Made by a program: the position numbers and the translations under genes. Under the pieces are notes generated by a model that saw only the letters and a list, made by a program, of their open reading frames with translations, was not told the DNA's origin and made no database searches. 34,310 bases of DNA from Reyranellaceae bacterium (GTDB lineage: Bacteria > Pseudomonadota > Alphaproteobacteria > Reyranellales > Reyranellaceae). Below are positions 24,109 to 31,915 of the stretch, one piece after another. Location: the NCBI GenBank assembly GCA_022844045.1, contig JALHMM010000073.1, forward strand, positions 1-34,310, read 5' to 3'. How positions within the stretch are numbered: the first letter of the stretch is position 1; the number at the start of each line of letters is the position of its first letter.

Positions 24109-24137
24109 GAAAAAAGGCCCCGCCTAAGCGGGGCCTT
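24109..24137 (-). terminator. Intrinsic terminator of DctP copy 5
   Basis: On the minus strand AAGGCCCCGC (24137-24128) pairs with GCGGGGCCTT (24123-24114) around a four-base loop, then a T tract follows. It lies 20 bases after the copy 5 stop codon. Confidence 0.9.
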
Positions 24138-24157
24138 CCTGCCTGAGCCAGACGGGC

Positions 24158-25258
24158 TCAGAGCTTGTTCTGCGCCGACATGCGGCCCATGAAGTTGTCG
24201 AACGTGCCTTCGGCGACGCGGAACCACAGCACCTGGTCGTTGCGGAACGCCTTCCACGAGTCGAAGACCTTCTTGAACTTGGCGTTCTTGGCCGAGGTCT
24301 CGGCGTAGAGCTCGACGGCGGCGTTGTAGCAGGCCTCGAGCACCGCCGCCGGATACGGCGCCAGCTTGGTGCCGCCGGCGACCAGCTCGCGCAGCGCCTT
24401 GGGGTTCTGCGCGTCGTACTTGGCGACCGACCAGTCGACCGTCTCGGCGCTGGCCGAGGCGATCACCTCCTTGTACAGCGGCGGCAGGGCGTCGAACGCC
24501 TTGTTGGCGACGTACAGAGTCAGCGCCGCGCCACCTTCCCACCAGCCGGGATAGTAGTAGTGCGGGGCCACCTTGTTGAAGCCCAGCTTCTGGTCGTCGT
24601 AGGGGCCGACCCATTCGGCGGCGTCGATCGTGCCCTTCTCGAGCGACGGATAGATCTCGCCGCCGGCGATCTGCTGCGGCACGACGCCAAGCTTGGTCAA
24701 CACCTGGCCGGCGAAGCCACCGATGCGCATCTTGACGCCCTTGAGGTCCTCGACGGTCTTGATCTCCTTTCGGAACCAGCCGCCCATCTGCGCGCCGGTG
24801 TGCGAGACCAGGAACGAGGTGACCTTGTAGTCCTTGTAGAACTCGCGCATCAGCTCGAGCCCGCCGCCGTGATAGACCCACGAATTGTGCTGCCGGGTGT
24901 TGAGGCCGAACGGCACGGCGGTATCGAAGGCGAAGGTCGGATCCTTGCCGACGTAGTAGTACGACGCGGTATGGCCGCACTCGACGGTCTCGTTCTGCAC
25001 CGCGTCCAGCACCTGCAGGCCGGGCACGATTTCGCCGGCGGCGAAGACGCGGATCTGGAACTTGTTGTCGGTCAGGGCCGCGACGCGCTTGGCGAAGAAC
25101 TCGCCCGAGCCGTAGATGGTGTCGAGGCTCTTGGGGAAGCTCGACGCCAAGCGCCACTTCACCTCGGGCATGGACTGCGCGATCGCCGGTGCCGCGACGA
25201 GGGACGCCGCGGCAACGCCCCCAACGCCGGCCCGCTTGACGAATTTGCGACGATTCAT
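24158..25258 (-). CDS. TRAP transporter solute-binding protein, DctP family (array copy 5)
   Basis: Periplasmic binding protein of 366 residues with Tat signal MNRRKFVKRAGVGGVAAASL and cleavage after AIA. It has SFPKSLDTIYGSGE, GEIVPGLQVLDAVQN, GAQMGGWFRKEIKT and DAAEWVGPYDDQKLGFNKVA then PHYYYPGWWEGG. The His in PHYYYPG and the segment YHGGGLELMREFYKDYKVTSFLVSH separate it from its neighbours. GAGGAG lies about nine bases before the ATG. It is the first gene of the five-copy array in the direction of transcription, downstream of the phoB terminator. The ligand is unknown. Confidence 0.94.
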   Translation of the reverse strand: MNRRKFVKRAGVGGVAAASLVAAPAIAQSMPEVKWRLASSFPKSLDTIYGSGEFFAKRVAALTDNKFQIRVFAAGEIVPGLQVLDAVQNETVECGHTASYYYVGKDPTFAFDTAVPFGLNTRQHNSWVYHGGGLELMREFYKDYKVTSFLVSHTGAQMGGWFRKEIKTVEDLKGVKMRIGGFAGQVLTKLGVVPQQIAGGEIYPSLEKGTIDAAEWVGPYDDQKLGFNKVAPHYYYPGWWEGGAALTLYVANKAFDALPPLYKEVIASASAETVDWSVAKYDAQNPKALRELVAGGTKLAPYPAAVLEACYNAAVELYAETSAKNAKFKKVFDSWKAFRNDQVLWFRVAEGTFDNFMGRMSAQNKL

Positions 25259-25379
25259 CCTGGATGTCTCCTCTGGTCCGATTTGGGGCTGCGACCGCTT
25301 CCCGTCAGGGCACGCCCGATCCCCGTGGGGCGGGTTTCTAACCGTTTCCTGACGCTACGCATAGGCCACACCAGCGCAG

Positions 25380-25412
25380 AAAAAGCCCCCTCGTCGCGGG
25401 GACGAGAGGGCT
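25380..25412 (-). terminator. Intrinsic terminator after phoB
   Basis: On the minus strand AGCCCTCTCGTC (25412-25401) pairs with GACGAGGGGGCT (25395-25384), with one mismatch, around a five-base loop, and a T run follows. It lies about 145 bases after the phoB stop and separates the pst-pho locus from the DctP array. Confidence 0.85.
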
Positions 25413-25558
25413 GAGGGTAGCGTTGGCCGGCGGAAAACGGGGAAGAGCCGCCGGACACGCCCTATACCGCCGACAACATGCCCGGTCCGCGTGACGCGAT
25501 CGTGTCGCCAGCGCGTCAGTTGTGTGACGCAATCCACTGAGTCCAGGCGCAACGAGCC

Positions 25559-26260
25559 TCAGGCCTGCTGGACGTCGAGCGCGTAGCCGGCTGCCCGCAC
25601 GGTGCGGATGACGTCGGCATGCGCCTCGCCGTTCAGCGCCACCCGCAGCCGGCGGATGTGGACGTCGACGGTGCGCGCCTCGACATAGACGTCGCGCCCC
25701 CACACCGCGTCGAGCAGCTGCTCGCGCGAGAAGACCCGGCCGGGGTGCTCCATGAGGTGGCGCAGCAGGCGGAACTCGGTGGGCCCGAGATGCACCGGCT
25801 TGCCGTTGCGCAGGACGCGGTGCTGCACCAGGTCCATGGCGATGTCGGCGTATTCCAGCACCTCGTCGGCCAGCGCCGGCCGGATGCGGCGCAGCACGGC
25901 GCGGATGCGCGCCACCAGCTCGCTGGGCGAGAACGGCTTGGAGACGTAGTCGTCGGCACCGGCGTCGAGGCCGCGTATGCGATCGCCCTCCTCGCCGCGC
26001 GCCGTCAACATGATGATCGGGATGTTCGAGGTCGTCGGCTGGCGCCGCAACTGGCGGCAGACCTCGAGGCCCGACATCAGCGGCAGCATCCAGTCGAGCA
26101 GCACGAGGTCGGGCCGGTCGTCGGCGACCGAGGTCAGCGCCTCCTCGCCGTTGACCGCCACCGTCACGCGGTAGCCCGACTGTTCGAGGTTGTAGCGCAT
26201 CAGCTCGACGAGCGACTTCTCGTCCTCGACGAGCAGGATATGGGGTTGGATCGCGTTCAT
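25559..26260 (-). CDS. phoB: Phosphate regulon response regulator PhoB
   Basis: OmpR/PhoB family response regulator, 233 residues. The receiver domain starts ILLVEDE, carries the phospho-acceptor Asp56 in DLVLLDWMLP, and the conserved lysine in YVSKPFSP. The C-terminal winged helix has LGPTEFRLLRHLMEHPGRVF, EQLLDAVWG, and the PhoB-type segment VEARTVDVHIRRLR. The start is ATG 26260; the frame is open to 26536 but that part is an antisense shadow of phoU. It is the last gene of pstS-pstC-pstA-pstB-phoU-phoB, 32 bases after phoU, with a terminator downstream. It should be phosphorylated by the PhoR encoded at 32751-34145 under phosphate limitation. Confidence 0.96.
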   Translation of the reverse strand: MNAIQPHILLVEDEKSLVELMRYNLEQSGYRVTVAVNGEEALTSVADDRPDLVLLDWMLPLMSGLEVCRQLRRQPTTSNIPIIMLTARGEEGDRIRGLDAGADDYVSKPFSPSELVARIRAVLRRIRPALADEVLEYADIAMDLVQHRVLRNGKPVHLGPTEFRLLRHLMEHPGRVFSREQLLDAVWGRDVYVEARTVDVHIRRLRVALNGEAHADVIRTVRAAGYALDVQQA

Positions 26261-26292
26261 GGGTGCGTGACGCGCTCTTGAGCTGGGGTTGA

Positions 26293-26997
26293 TCAGGCGG
26301 GCCGATAGATCTGACCGCCGCCCTTGGGCCGGTCCATCGCAAAGGGCGCGCCGGTGACTCGGAAGACGATCAGCTCGGCGATGTTGGTGACGTGATCGCC
26401 GATGCGCTCGATATTCTTGGCCATGAACATCAGGTGGGTGCCGGCCGTGATCGTCCTGGGATCCTCCATCATGTAGGTCAGCAGCTCGCGAAACAGGCCG
26501 TTGTAGACGTCGTCGATCTCCTCGTCGCGCATCCACACCGACTTGGCCACCTCGGCGTCGCCCTTGGCGAAGGCGTCGAGCACGTCCTTGAGCAGGCTCT
26601 GCACCAGCCGGCCGATGCGGTCGATGCCGGTGATCGCCCGCGGCGGCGCCCCGCCCTGCAGCAGCACGATGGAGCGCTTGGCGTTGTTCTTGGCGTAATC
26701 GGCGATGCGCTCGAGCGTGGTCGCCATCTTCACCGAAGACAGGATCTGCCGCAGATCGACGGCCATCGGCTGGCGCAACGCCAGCATCTGCAGGACATGC
26801 TCCTGCACCTCCTTCTCGATCGCGTCGATACGCCCGTCGCCGGCGATCACCGCTTCCGCCAAGGCGCTGTCGCGATCGCGAATCGCCTGCAGCGAGCGGG
26901 CGAGCTGCGCCTCGGCCAGGCCGCCCATCTCGCTGATCTTCGAATCGAGGCGCTGCAGCTCCTCGTCGAAGCGCTTGAACATATGTTCGTTAGCCAT
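26293..26997 (-). CDS. phoU: Phosphate signalling regulator PhoU
   Basis: Cytoplasmic helical protein of 234 residues that links the Pst transporter to PhoR signalling and restrains phosphate uptake. Two PhoU repeats are visible: the first near HMFKRFDEELQRLDSKISEM and MLALRQPMAVDLRQILSSVK, the second near FAKGDAEVAKSVWMRDEEID, and then ENIERIGDHVTNIAE, here read as KNIERIGDHVTNIAE. Metal-binding E/DxxxD-type motifs are represented by LERIADYAKN and IERIGDHVTN. The ATG at 26997 has AGAGGA about seven bases upstream. It lies 28 bases after pstB. Confidence 0.96.
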   Translation of the reverse strand: MANEHMFKRFDEELQRLDSKISEMGGLAEAQLARSLQAIRDRDSALAEAVIAGDGRIDAIEKEVQEHVLQMLALRQPMAVDLRQILSSVKMATTLERIADYAKNNAKRSIVLLQGGAPPRAITGIDRIGRLVQSLLKDVLDAFAKGDAEVAKSVWMRDEEIDDVYNGLFRELLTYMMEDPRTITAGTHLMFMAKNIERIGDHVTNIAELIVFRVTGAPFAMDRPKGGGQIYRPA

Positions 26998-27025
26998 AAG
27001 GGGGTCCTCTGAACGCCGATCCCGT

Positions 27026-27811
27026 TCAGCCGATGCGGCCGGTGATATAGGATTGGGTCCGTTGCTCCTTGGGAGTGGTGAAAATCTGCTTCGTCTCGCC
27101 GTACTCGACGAGGTCGCCCAAGTGAAAGAACGCCGTGAACTGCGAGACGCGCGCCGCCTGCTGCATCGAGTGGGTGACCATCACGATGGTGAATTCCTTG
27201 CGCAGCTCGTCGATCAGCTCCTCGATCGTGGCCGTCGCGATCGGATCGAGCGCCGAGCACGGCTCGTCCATCAGGATGACCTCCGGATTGACGGCGATGG
27301 CCCGCGCGATGCAAAGCCGCTGCTGCTGTCCGCCGGATAGCGCGGTGCCGGACTCGGTCAGGCGGTCCTTGACCTCGTTCCACAGCCCGGCGCCACGCAG
27401 GCTGGTCTCGACGATGCCGTCGAGTTCCGCCTTGTCGCGCGCTAGTCCGTGAATCTTTGGACCATACGCCACGTTGTCGTAGATCGGCTTGGGAAACGGA
27501 TTGGGCTTCTGGAAGACCATCCCGACCCGGGCGCGCAGCTGCACGACGTCGAGCGACTTGTCGTACACGTCGTTGCCGTCGAGCAGGATCTCACCGGTGA
27601 CCCGGCAGCCATCGATGGTGTCGTTCATCCGGTTCAGGCAACGCAAGAAGGTCGACTTGCCGCAACCGGACGGACCGATGAACGCGGTCACCATGCGCGC
27701 GCCGATGTCGATGGAAACATCCTTGATGGCGTGCTTGGAACCGTAGTGCACGTTCACGCCAGTGCCGCGCACCTTGATGTCCGTAGGCGACGCGTTGACG
27801 ACGGTCGGCAT
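27026..27811 (-). CDS. pstB: Phosphate ABC transporter ATP-binding protein PstB
   Basis: ATPase of the high-affinity phosphate transporter, 261 residues. Walker A is GPSGCGKST (residues 46-54), the Q-loop region is MVFQKPNPFP, the signature is LSGGQQQRLCIARAI, Walker B is VILMDEPCSALDP and the switch histidine is in VTHSM. FLRCLNRMND after Walker A and the C-terminal YGETKQIFTTPKEQRTQ and YITGRIG are typical of PstB. The pstA stop lies one base before the start, so the genes are translationally close. Confidence 0.97.
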   Translation of the reverse strand: MPTVVNASPTDIKVRGTGVNVHYGSKHAIKDVSIDIGARMVTAFIGPSGCGKSTFLRCLNRMNDTIDGCRVTGEILLDGNDVYDKSLDVVQLRARVGMVFQKPNPFPKPIYDNVAYGPKIHGLARDKAELDGIVETSLRGAGLWNEVKDRLTESGTALSGGQQQRLCIARAIAVNPEVILMDEPCSALDPIATATIEELIDELRKEFTIVMVTHSMQQAARVSQFTAFFHLGDLVEYGETKQIFTTPKEQRTQSYITGRIG

Positions 27812-27812
27812 G

Positions 27813-29156
27813 TTACCATTTCCTCTCGAACTTCTTGCGCAGGAAGATCGCGATGGCGTTCATCGCCAGAAGGAAGACCAGCAGCACAAGGATCGCCGCC
27901 GACGTCTTCTCGACAAAGCCGCGCTCGGGGCTGTCCGCCCACATGAAGATCTGCACCGGCAGAACGGTGGCCGCCTGCGTCGGGCTCGCCGGGATGTCGA
28001 CGATGAACGCCACCATGCCGATCATCAGCAGCGGCGCGGTTTCACCCAGCGCATGCGCCATCGACAGGATCGTTCCGGTGAGAATGCCCGGCATGGCGAG
28101 TGGCAGGACATGGTGGAAGACCGCCTGCGACTTCGACGCGCCAAGGCCCAGCGCCGCTTCCCGGATCGATGGCGGGACCGATTTCAGGGCCGCGCGTGCC
28201 GCGATGATGATGATCGGCAGACTCATCAGGCTCAGCACCGCGCCGCCGACCAAGGGGGCCGATCGCGGCATGCCGAAGGCGTTGAGGAACACCGCCAGGC
28301 CCAGCAGGCCGTAGACGATCGACGGCACCGCGGCCAGGTTGTTGATGTTGACCTCGATGATCTCGGTGAAGCGATTCTTCGGCGCGAACTCCTCGAGATA
28401 CACCGCGGCCGCCACGCCGACCGGGAAAGCGATCAGCAGGCATATGATCAGCGTGTAGAAGGAGCCGACGACGCCGCCCCATACGCCGACGAGCTCGGGC
28501 TCGCGGCTGTCGGCGGACGAGAAGAAGCGCGAGTTGAATTCGCTGTGCAGCACCTTGTCCGCCGCCAGCTTCGCCAGCCAGCCCAGCTGACGCTCGTTCA
28601 GCTTGCCGGCTTGCTTGGTCGCCGGATCGATCTCGAGATATCCCTTGTGGAACATGTCGACGTCGCTTCCGGCGATCAGCGACACCGTTCGCCGCTGGCC
28701 GATCAGGCCGGGATCGGCTCGCACCATATCGCGAAGCTGATACTGGGCGCCGGTGCTGACCAGACCGGTCAACAGCCGCACGCCGACCCGGTCGGTGACG
28801 TCGGGGAATTTCGCCTGCAGCGAGCCCCGTATCAGCGCGTTGTAGTCGGCCCGGTCGATCGCGTCTCGATCAGGTTGTCCCTGCGGCGCGATCACCTGGG
28901 GGTCGAAGAACACCTCCAGGCGAAGCGAGGTCTGCTGCACGGCGGTGTAGCCGGTTGAAATGATGCTGCTGAGCAACAGAACGAGCGAGCCGATCGCCAC
29001 GGCGATGGCCGCGATGCCATAGAACTTGAACCGACGTTCGGCTGCGTAACGAGCGCGCAGCCTGGCTTTGGCGGCTTCCGTCGTGTGGACGTTGGTTCGT
29101 GACGGCATGGGCTCGGCGCTTGCGGACACGCCACCTGATGCGGTGATTTCAGTCAT
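27813..29156 (-). CDS. pstA: Phosphate ABC transporter permease PstA with extended N-terminus
   Basis: Inner membrane permease of 447 residues, about 150 more than the E. coli protein. The extra part between the first membrane segment (IAAIAVAIGSLVLLLSSII) and the permease core is about 150 residues and should face the periplasm; it fits the DUF3333 domain found in alphaproteobacterial PstA. The core has VGSFYTLIICLLIAFPVGVAA, EVNINNLAAVPSIVYGLLGL and the EAA-like loop REAALGLGASKSQAVFHHVL, then GETAPLLMIG. It overlaps pstC by eight bases and abuts pstB. Confidence 0.96.
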   Translation of the reverse strand: MTEITASGGVSASAEPMPSRTNVHTTEAAKARLRARYAAERRFKFYGIAAIAVAIGSLVLLLSSIISTGYTAVQQTSLRLEVFFDPQVIAPQGQPDRDAIDRADYNALIRGSLQAKFPDVTDRVGVRLLTGLVSTGAQYQLRDMVRADPGLIGQRRTVSLIAGSDVDMFHKGYLEIDPATKQAGKLNERQLGWLAKLAADKVLHSEFNSRFFSSADSREPELVGVWGGVVGSFYTLIICLLIAFPVGVAAAVYLEEFAPKNRFTEIIEVNINNLAAVPSIVYGLLGLAVFLNAFGMPRSAPLVGGAVLSLMSLPIIIIAARAALKSVPPSIREAALGLGASKSQAVFHHVLPLAMPGILTGTILSMAHALGETAPLLMIGMVAFIVDIPASPTQAATVLPVQIFMWADSPERGFVEKTSAAILVLLVFLLAMNAIAIFLRKKFERKW

Positions 29157-30531
29157 AGCGCTCTCGGTACTTGTTGACCATGCGTTGGGCGAAGATGTTG
29201 AGCGACAGGGTCACCGCGAACAGCACGAGTCCCAGAGCGAAGGCCGACAGCGTCTTGGGGCTGTCGAACTCCTGGTCACCGACGAGCAGAGCGGCGATGT
29301 GCACGGTCACGGTCGTCACCGCCTGGAGCGGGTTGGCCGTGAGGTTGGCCGCGAGGCCCGCCGCCATCACCACGATCATGGTTTCGCCCAGCGCCCGGCT
29401 GAATGCGAGCACTACAGACGCCGCGATACCGGGCAGCGCCGCCGGCAGCAGGACCAGACGAATCGTCTCGGCCTGGGTGGCGCCCAGCCCATAGGATCCT
29501 TCCCTGAGCGATCGGGGCACGGCGCTGATCACGTCGTCGGATAGAGACGAGACGAAGGGGATGATCATGACTCCCATGACCAGGCCGGCCGCCAGCGCGC
29601 TCTGCGCCGCGACATCGATGCCGAGGCTATCGCCGGCGTTGCGAATCGCCGGGGCGACCACGAGCGCTGCGAAGAAGCCGTAGACGACGGTCGGGATGCC
29701 GGCGAGAACTTCGAGGGCCGGCTTTGCGACCGAGCGGACCCGGTCCGGCGCATACTCCGACATGTAGACCGCCGCCATGAGGCCGATCGGGACGGCGACG
29801 ATCATCGCGATGGCGGCGATCAGCAGGGTCCCGGTGAACAGCGGCACGGCGCCAAACGCGCCGGAGGATCCGACTTGGTCGGCGCGTATGGCGGTCTGGG
29901 GACTCCAGGTGAGGCCGAACAGAAACTCGTGCGGCGGCACCTTGGTGAAGAAGACGATCGCTTCGAAGACCAGCGAGAGGACAATGCCCAGCGTAATGAG
30001 GATCGCGAGCACCGAGCAGGCGATCAGGATGACCATCGTCACCTTCTCGACCAGGTTGCGCGCGCGCAACGTCGGGGCGATCCGCGTCCGGGCGTACCAA
30101 GCGCCGCCGATCGCCAAGAGCAGCGCCAGAACCGACAACGCCGCGTGGCTGATGCCGATCAGGTGCTTGTAGTGGGCGACCGCGCCAGCGACCGCGGGCG
30201 ATGCCCGGTCAGCCGGAGTGTTACCGGCGGCGATGTTGCGGATATCAGTGACGACAAGGGAGAGTTTGTCCGCCGGCAGGTTGCGGACGTCGCTCGGCAG
30301 GGCGCCGACGACGATCTGGCGCAAGATCCAGTCTTCCATCACGGCCCAGATGCCGACCAGCGCAAGCGCGGGAAGGCCGCACCAGACGATGACGTAAAGC
30401 CCGTGATAGCTCGGCAACGAATGAAGGCTGCGATAGGCGCCGCCCGCCGTTGCGACGGCGCGCTGGCGGCCCATGAAGTACCCGCCGATCGCCAGGACGC
30501 AAAGCACGGCTACGAGCATCGAAATAGGCAT
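29149..30531 (-). CDS. pstC: Phosphate ABC transporter permease PstC with extended N-terminus
   Basis: Inner membrane permease of 460 residues, well over the usual 300 or so. The N-terminal 190 residues form the PstC_N-type extension with several membrane segments (MLVAVLCVLAIGGYFMGRQ, LYVIVWCGLPALALVGIWAV, AALSVLALLLAIGG). The core has PLFTGTLLIAAIAMIVAVPI, LEVLAGIPTVVYGFFAALVV, REGSYGLGATQAETIRLVLL and SRALGETMIVVMAAG. Its last eight bases overlap the pstA start. A strong hairpin lies in the 64-base gap between pstS and this gene. Confidence 0.96.
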   Translation of the reverse strand: MPISMLVAVLCVLAIGGYFMGRQRAVATAGGAYRSLHSLPSYHGLYVIVWCGLPALALVGIWAVMEDWILRQIVVGALPSDVRNLPADKLSLVVTDIRNIAAGNTPADRASPAVAGAVAHYKHLIGISHAALSVLALLLAIGGAWYARTRIAPTLRARNLVEKVTMVILIACSVLAILITLGIVLSLVFEAIVFFTKVPPHEFLFGLTWSPQTAIRADQVGSSGAFGAVPLFTGTLLIAAIAMIVAVPIGLMAAVYMSEYAPDRVRSVAKPALEVLAGIPTVVYGFFAALVVAPAIRNAGDSLGIDVAAQSALAAGLVMGVMIIPFVSSLSDDVISAVPRSLREGSYGLGATQAETIRLVLLPAALPGIAASVVLAFSRALGETMIVVMAAGLAANLTANPLQAVTTVTVHIAALLVGDQEFDSPKTLSAFALGLVLFAVTLSLNIFAQRMVNKYRERYD

Positions 30532-30560
30532 GGCCGGCTCCCCCCAGATTGGCCGGAAGT

Positions 30561-30587
30561 AGGCCGGGCGGCGTCGCCGCCCGGCCT
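30561..30587 (-). promoter_or_regulatory. Stable hairpin in the pstS-pstC intergenic gap
   Basis: AGGCCGGGCGGCG and its exact complement CGCCGCCCGGCCT are separated by a single base, giving a very stable stem (inner pairs will open to form the loop). No T tract follows on the minus strand, so it is unlikely to be a full terminator. Similar hairpins after pstS are known to raise pstS mRNA over the permease mRNAs; that role is inferred here. Confidence 0.7.
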
Positions 30588-30595
30588 CCGGTGTC

Positions 30596-31633
30596 TTACA
30601 GCTTGAGGTTTTCCAGGTTCGTGGCGGAGGTGCGAACCTTCTCGCGATCCGCCTTCGACAGCGGGATCAGGCCCTTCTTCTCGAGATAGCCGTTGTCGCC
30701 CATGGCCTTGTCGCTGGTGAACTCGGCAACGAATTCCCGGATGCCGGGGATCACGCCGATATGCGCCTTCTTGACGTAGAAGAACATGGAGCGCGCGACC
30801 GGATACTTGCCCGAGGCGATGTCCTCGAAGGCCGGCGCGACCTTGTCGATCGCCATGCCTTCGAGCTTGTCGGTGTTCTCTTCAAGGAAGCTGTAGCCGA
30901 AGACGCCGATCAGGCCGGGCTTGCCGGCGGCGAGACGCTGAACGATCAGGTTGTCGTTCTCGCCGGCCTCGATGAACTTGCCGTCCTCGCGGACTTGCGA
31001 GCACACCTTCTTGTGCGCCGCTCTGTCGGTGATCGCCTTGATCTCGGGGATGTTCTTGCAGCCCTCTTCCATCACGAGTTCGACGAACGCGTCGCGCGTG
31101 CCGGACGTCGGCGGCGGGCCCATGACCTCGATCGGCAGGTCGGGCAGCGAGGCGTCGACCTGCTTCCACGTGGTGTAGGGGTTCTTCGCCAGCTTGCCAT
31201 CGACCGGCACTTCGCGGGCGAGCGCCTTCCAGATCTGCTCGCGCGTGACGCCGAACTTGGCGCTGCCCTTCTTGACCGCGAGCACGATGCCATCGAAGCC
31301 GATCTTGACCTCGAGGATGTCGGTCACGCCGGCCTTCTGGCAGTCGTCGAACTCCGTCTTGGTCATGCGGCGCGAGGCGTTCGCGATGTCGGGGTGCTGG
31401 GCGCCGACACCGCCGCAGAACAGCTTGATGCCACCGCCCGTGCCCACGCTCTCGACGATCGGCGTCTTGAACTTGCCGAGCTTGCCGAAATTCTCGGCGA
31501 CGAGCGTGCTGAACGGAAAGACGGTGGACGATCCGGCGATGCGGATCTGATCGCGCGCCTGCTGCGCATTGGCGCCGCTGATGGTGGCGACGGCGAAAAA
31601 GGCGCCGACGGCGACGAGTCTGATAGCGTTCAT
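30596..31633 (-). CDS. pstS: Phosphate ABC transporter substrate-binding protein PstS
   Basis: Periplasmic phosphate-binding protein, 345 residues, with a Sec signal MNAIRLVAVGAFFAVATIS and cleavage after ANAQ. IAGSSTVFPFSTLVAENFGK and VESVGTGGGIKLFCGG, then IANASRRM, are the phosphate-binding loops (the serine-rich and GTGGG elements), followed by IVLAVKKGSA and PPTSGTRDAFVEL. Start ATG 31633 has AAGGAG six bases upstream; the frame runs to 31795, but that part has no family similarity. First gene of the pst-phoU-phoB transcript. The two cysteine-bearing segments (LFCGG and FDDCQKAG) suggest a disulfide. Confidence 0.95.
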   Translation of the reverse strand: MNAIRLVAVGAFFAVATISGANAQQARDQIRIAGSSTVFPFSTLVAENFGKLGKFKTPIVESVGTGGGIKLFCGGVGAQHPDIANASRRMTKTEFDDCQKAGVTDILEVKIGFDGIVLAVKKGSAKFGVTREQIWKALAREVPVDGKLAKNPYTTWKQVDASLPDLPIEVMGPPPTSGTRDAFVELVMEEGCKNIPEIKAITDRAAHKKVCSQVREDGKFIEAGENDNLIVQRLAAGKPGLIGVFGYSFLEENTDKLEGMAIDKVAPAFEDIASGKYPVARSMFFYVKKAHIGVIPGIREFVAEFTSDKAMGDNGYLEKKGLIPLSKADREKVRTSATNLENLKL

Positions 31634-31739
31634 GGAGGCTCCTTCTCGAGCGATCGGCGGCCCCAACGGTCGCGCCGGCGACGGCCTGTTGCCGTCGCGC
31701 GGAGTCCTATGAACGGGGCGCAACTGTTCTATTGCTGAT

Positions 31740-31757
31740 TTGTTACGTTTTGATGAA
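31740..31757 (-). promoter_or_regulatory. Possible degenerate Pho box upstream of pstS
   Basis: The minus strand reads TTCATCAAAACGTAACAA about 107 bases before the pstS start, with an 11-base period continued by a further AT-rich unit (AATCAGCAATA). It is one of the few A/T-rich tracts here and lies where a PhoB-dependent promoter is expected. The match to the CTGTCAT-type repeat is weak, so this is a candidate only. The remaining 282-base gap (31634-31915) holds no gene that I can support. Confidence 0.3.
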
Positions 31758-31915
31758 TTCGCCCAACAGGTGGATAACTTGTCGGATGAGGGCATGCCGG
31801 CCAGGAAATGCTCCCACCGCCGCTGGCGGCCAACCGCCTGGTCAGGGCGCCACTCCAGGCTTCTTGCGGGCCATATGCGACAGTTCCGCCGTGCTCGCGA
31901 TGACAGCCCGTCTCG

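Noticed and set aside
19207..25258. A single polycistronic DctP operon or assembly-made duplication
   Set aside because: Terminator-like hairpins separate the copies and the proteins differ at many positions, so they are not simple repeats of one sequence.
27762..28958. 398-residue plus-strand frame opposite pstA
   Set aside because: Shadow of the pstA gene; composition and lack of motifs argue against a real protein.
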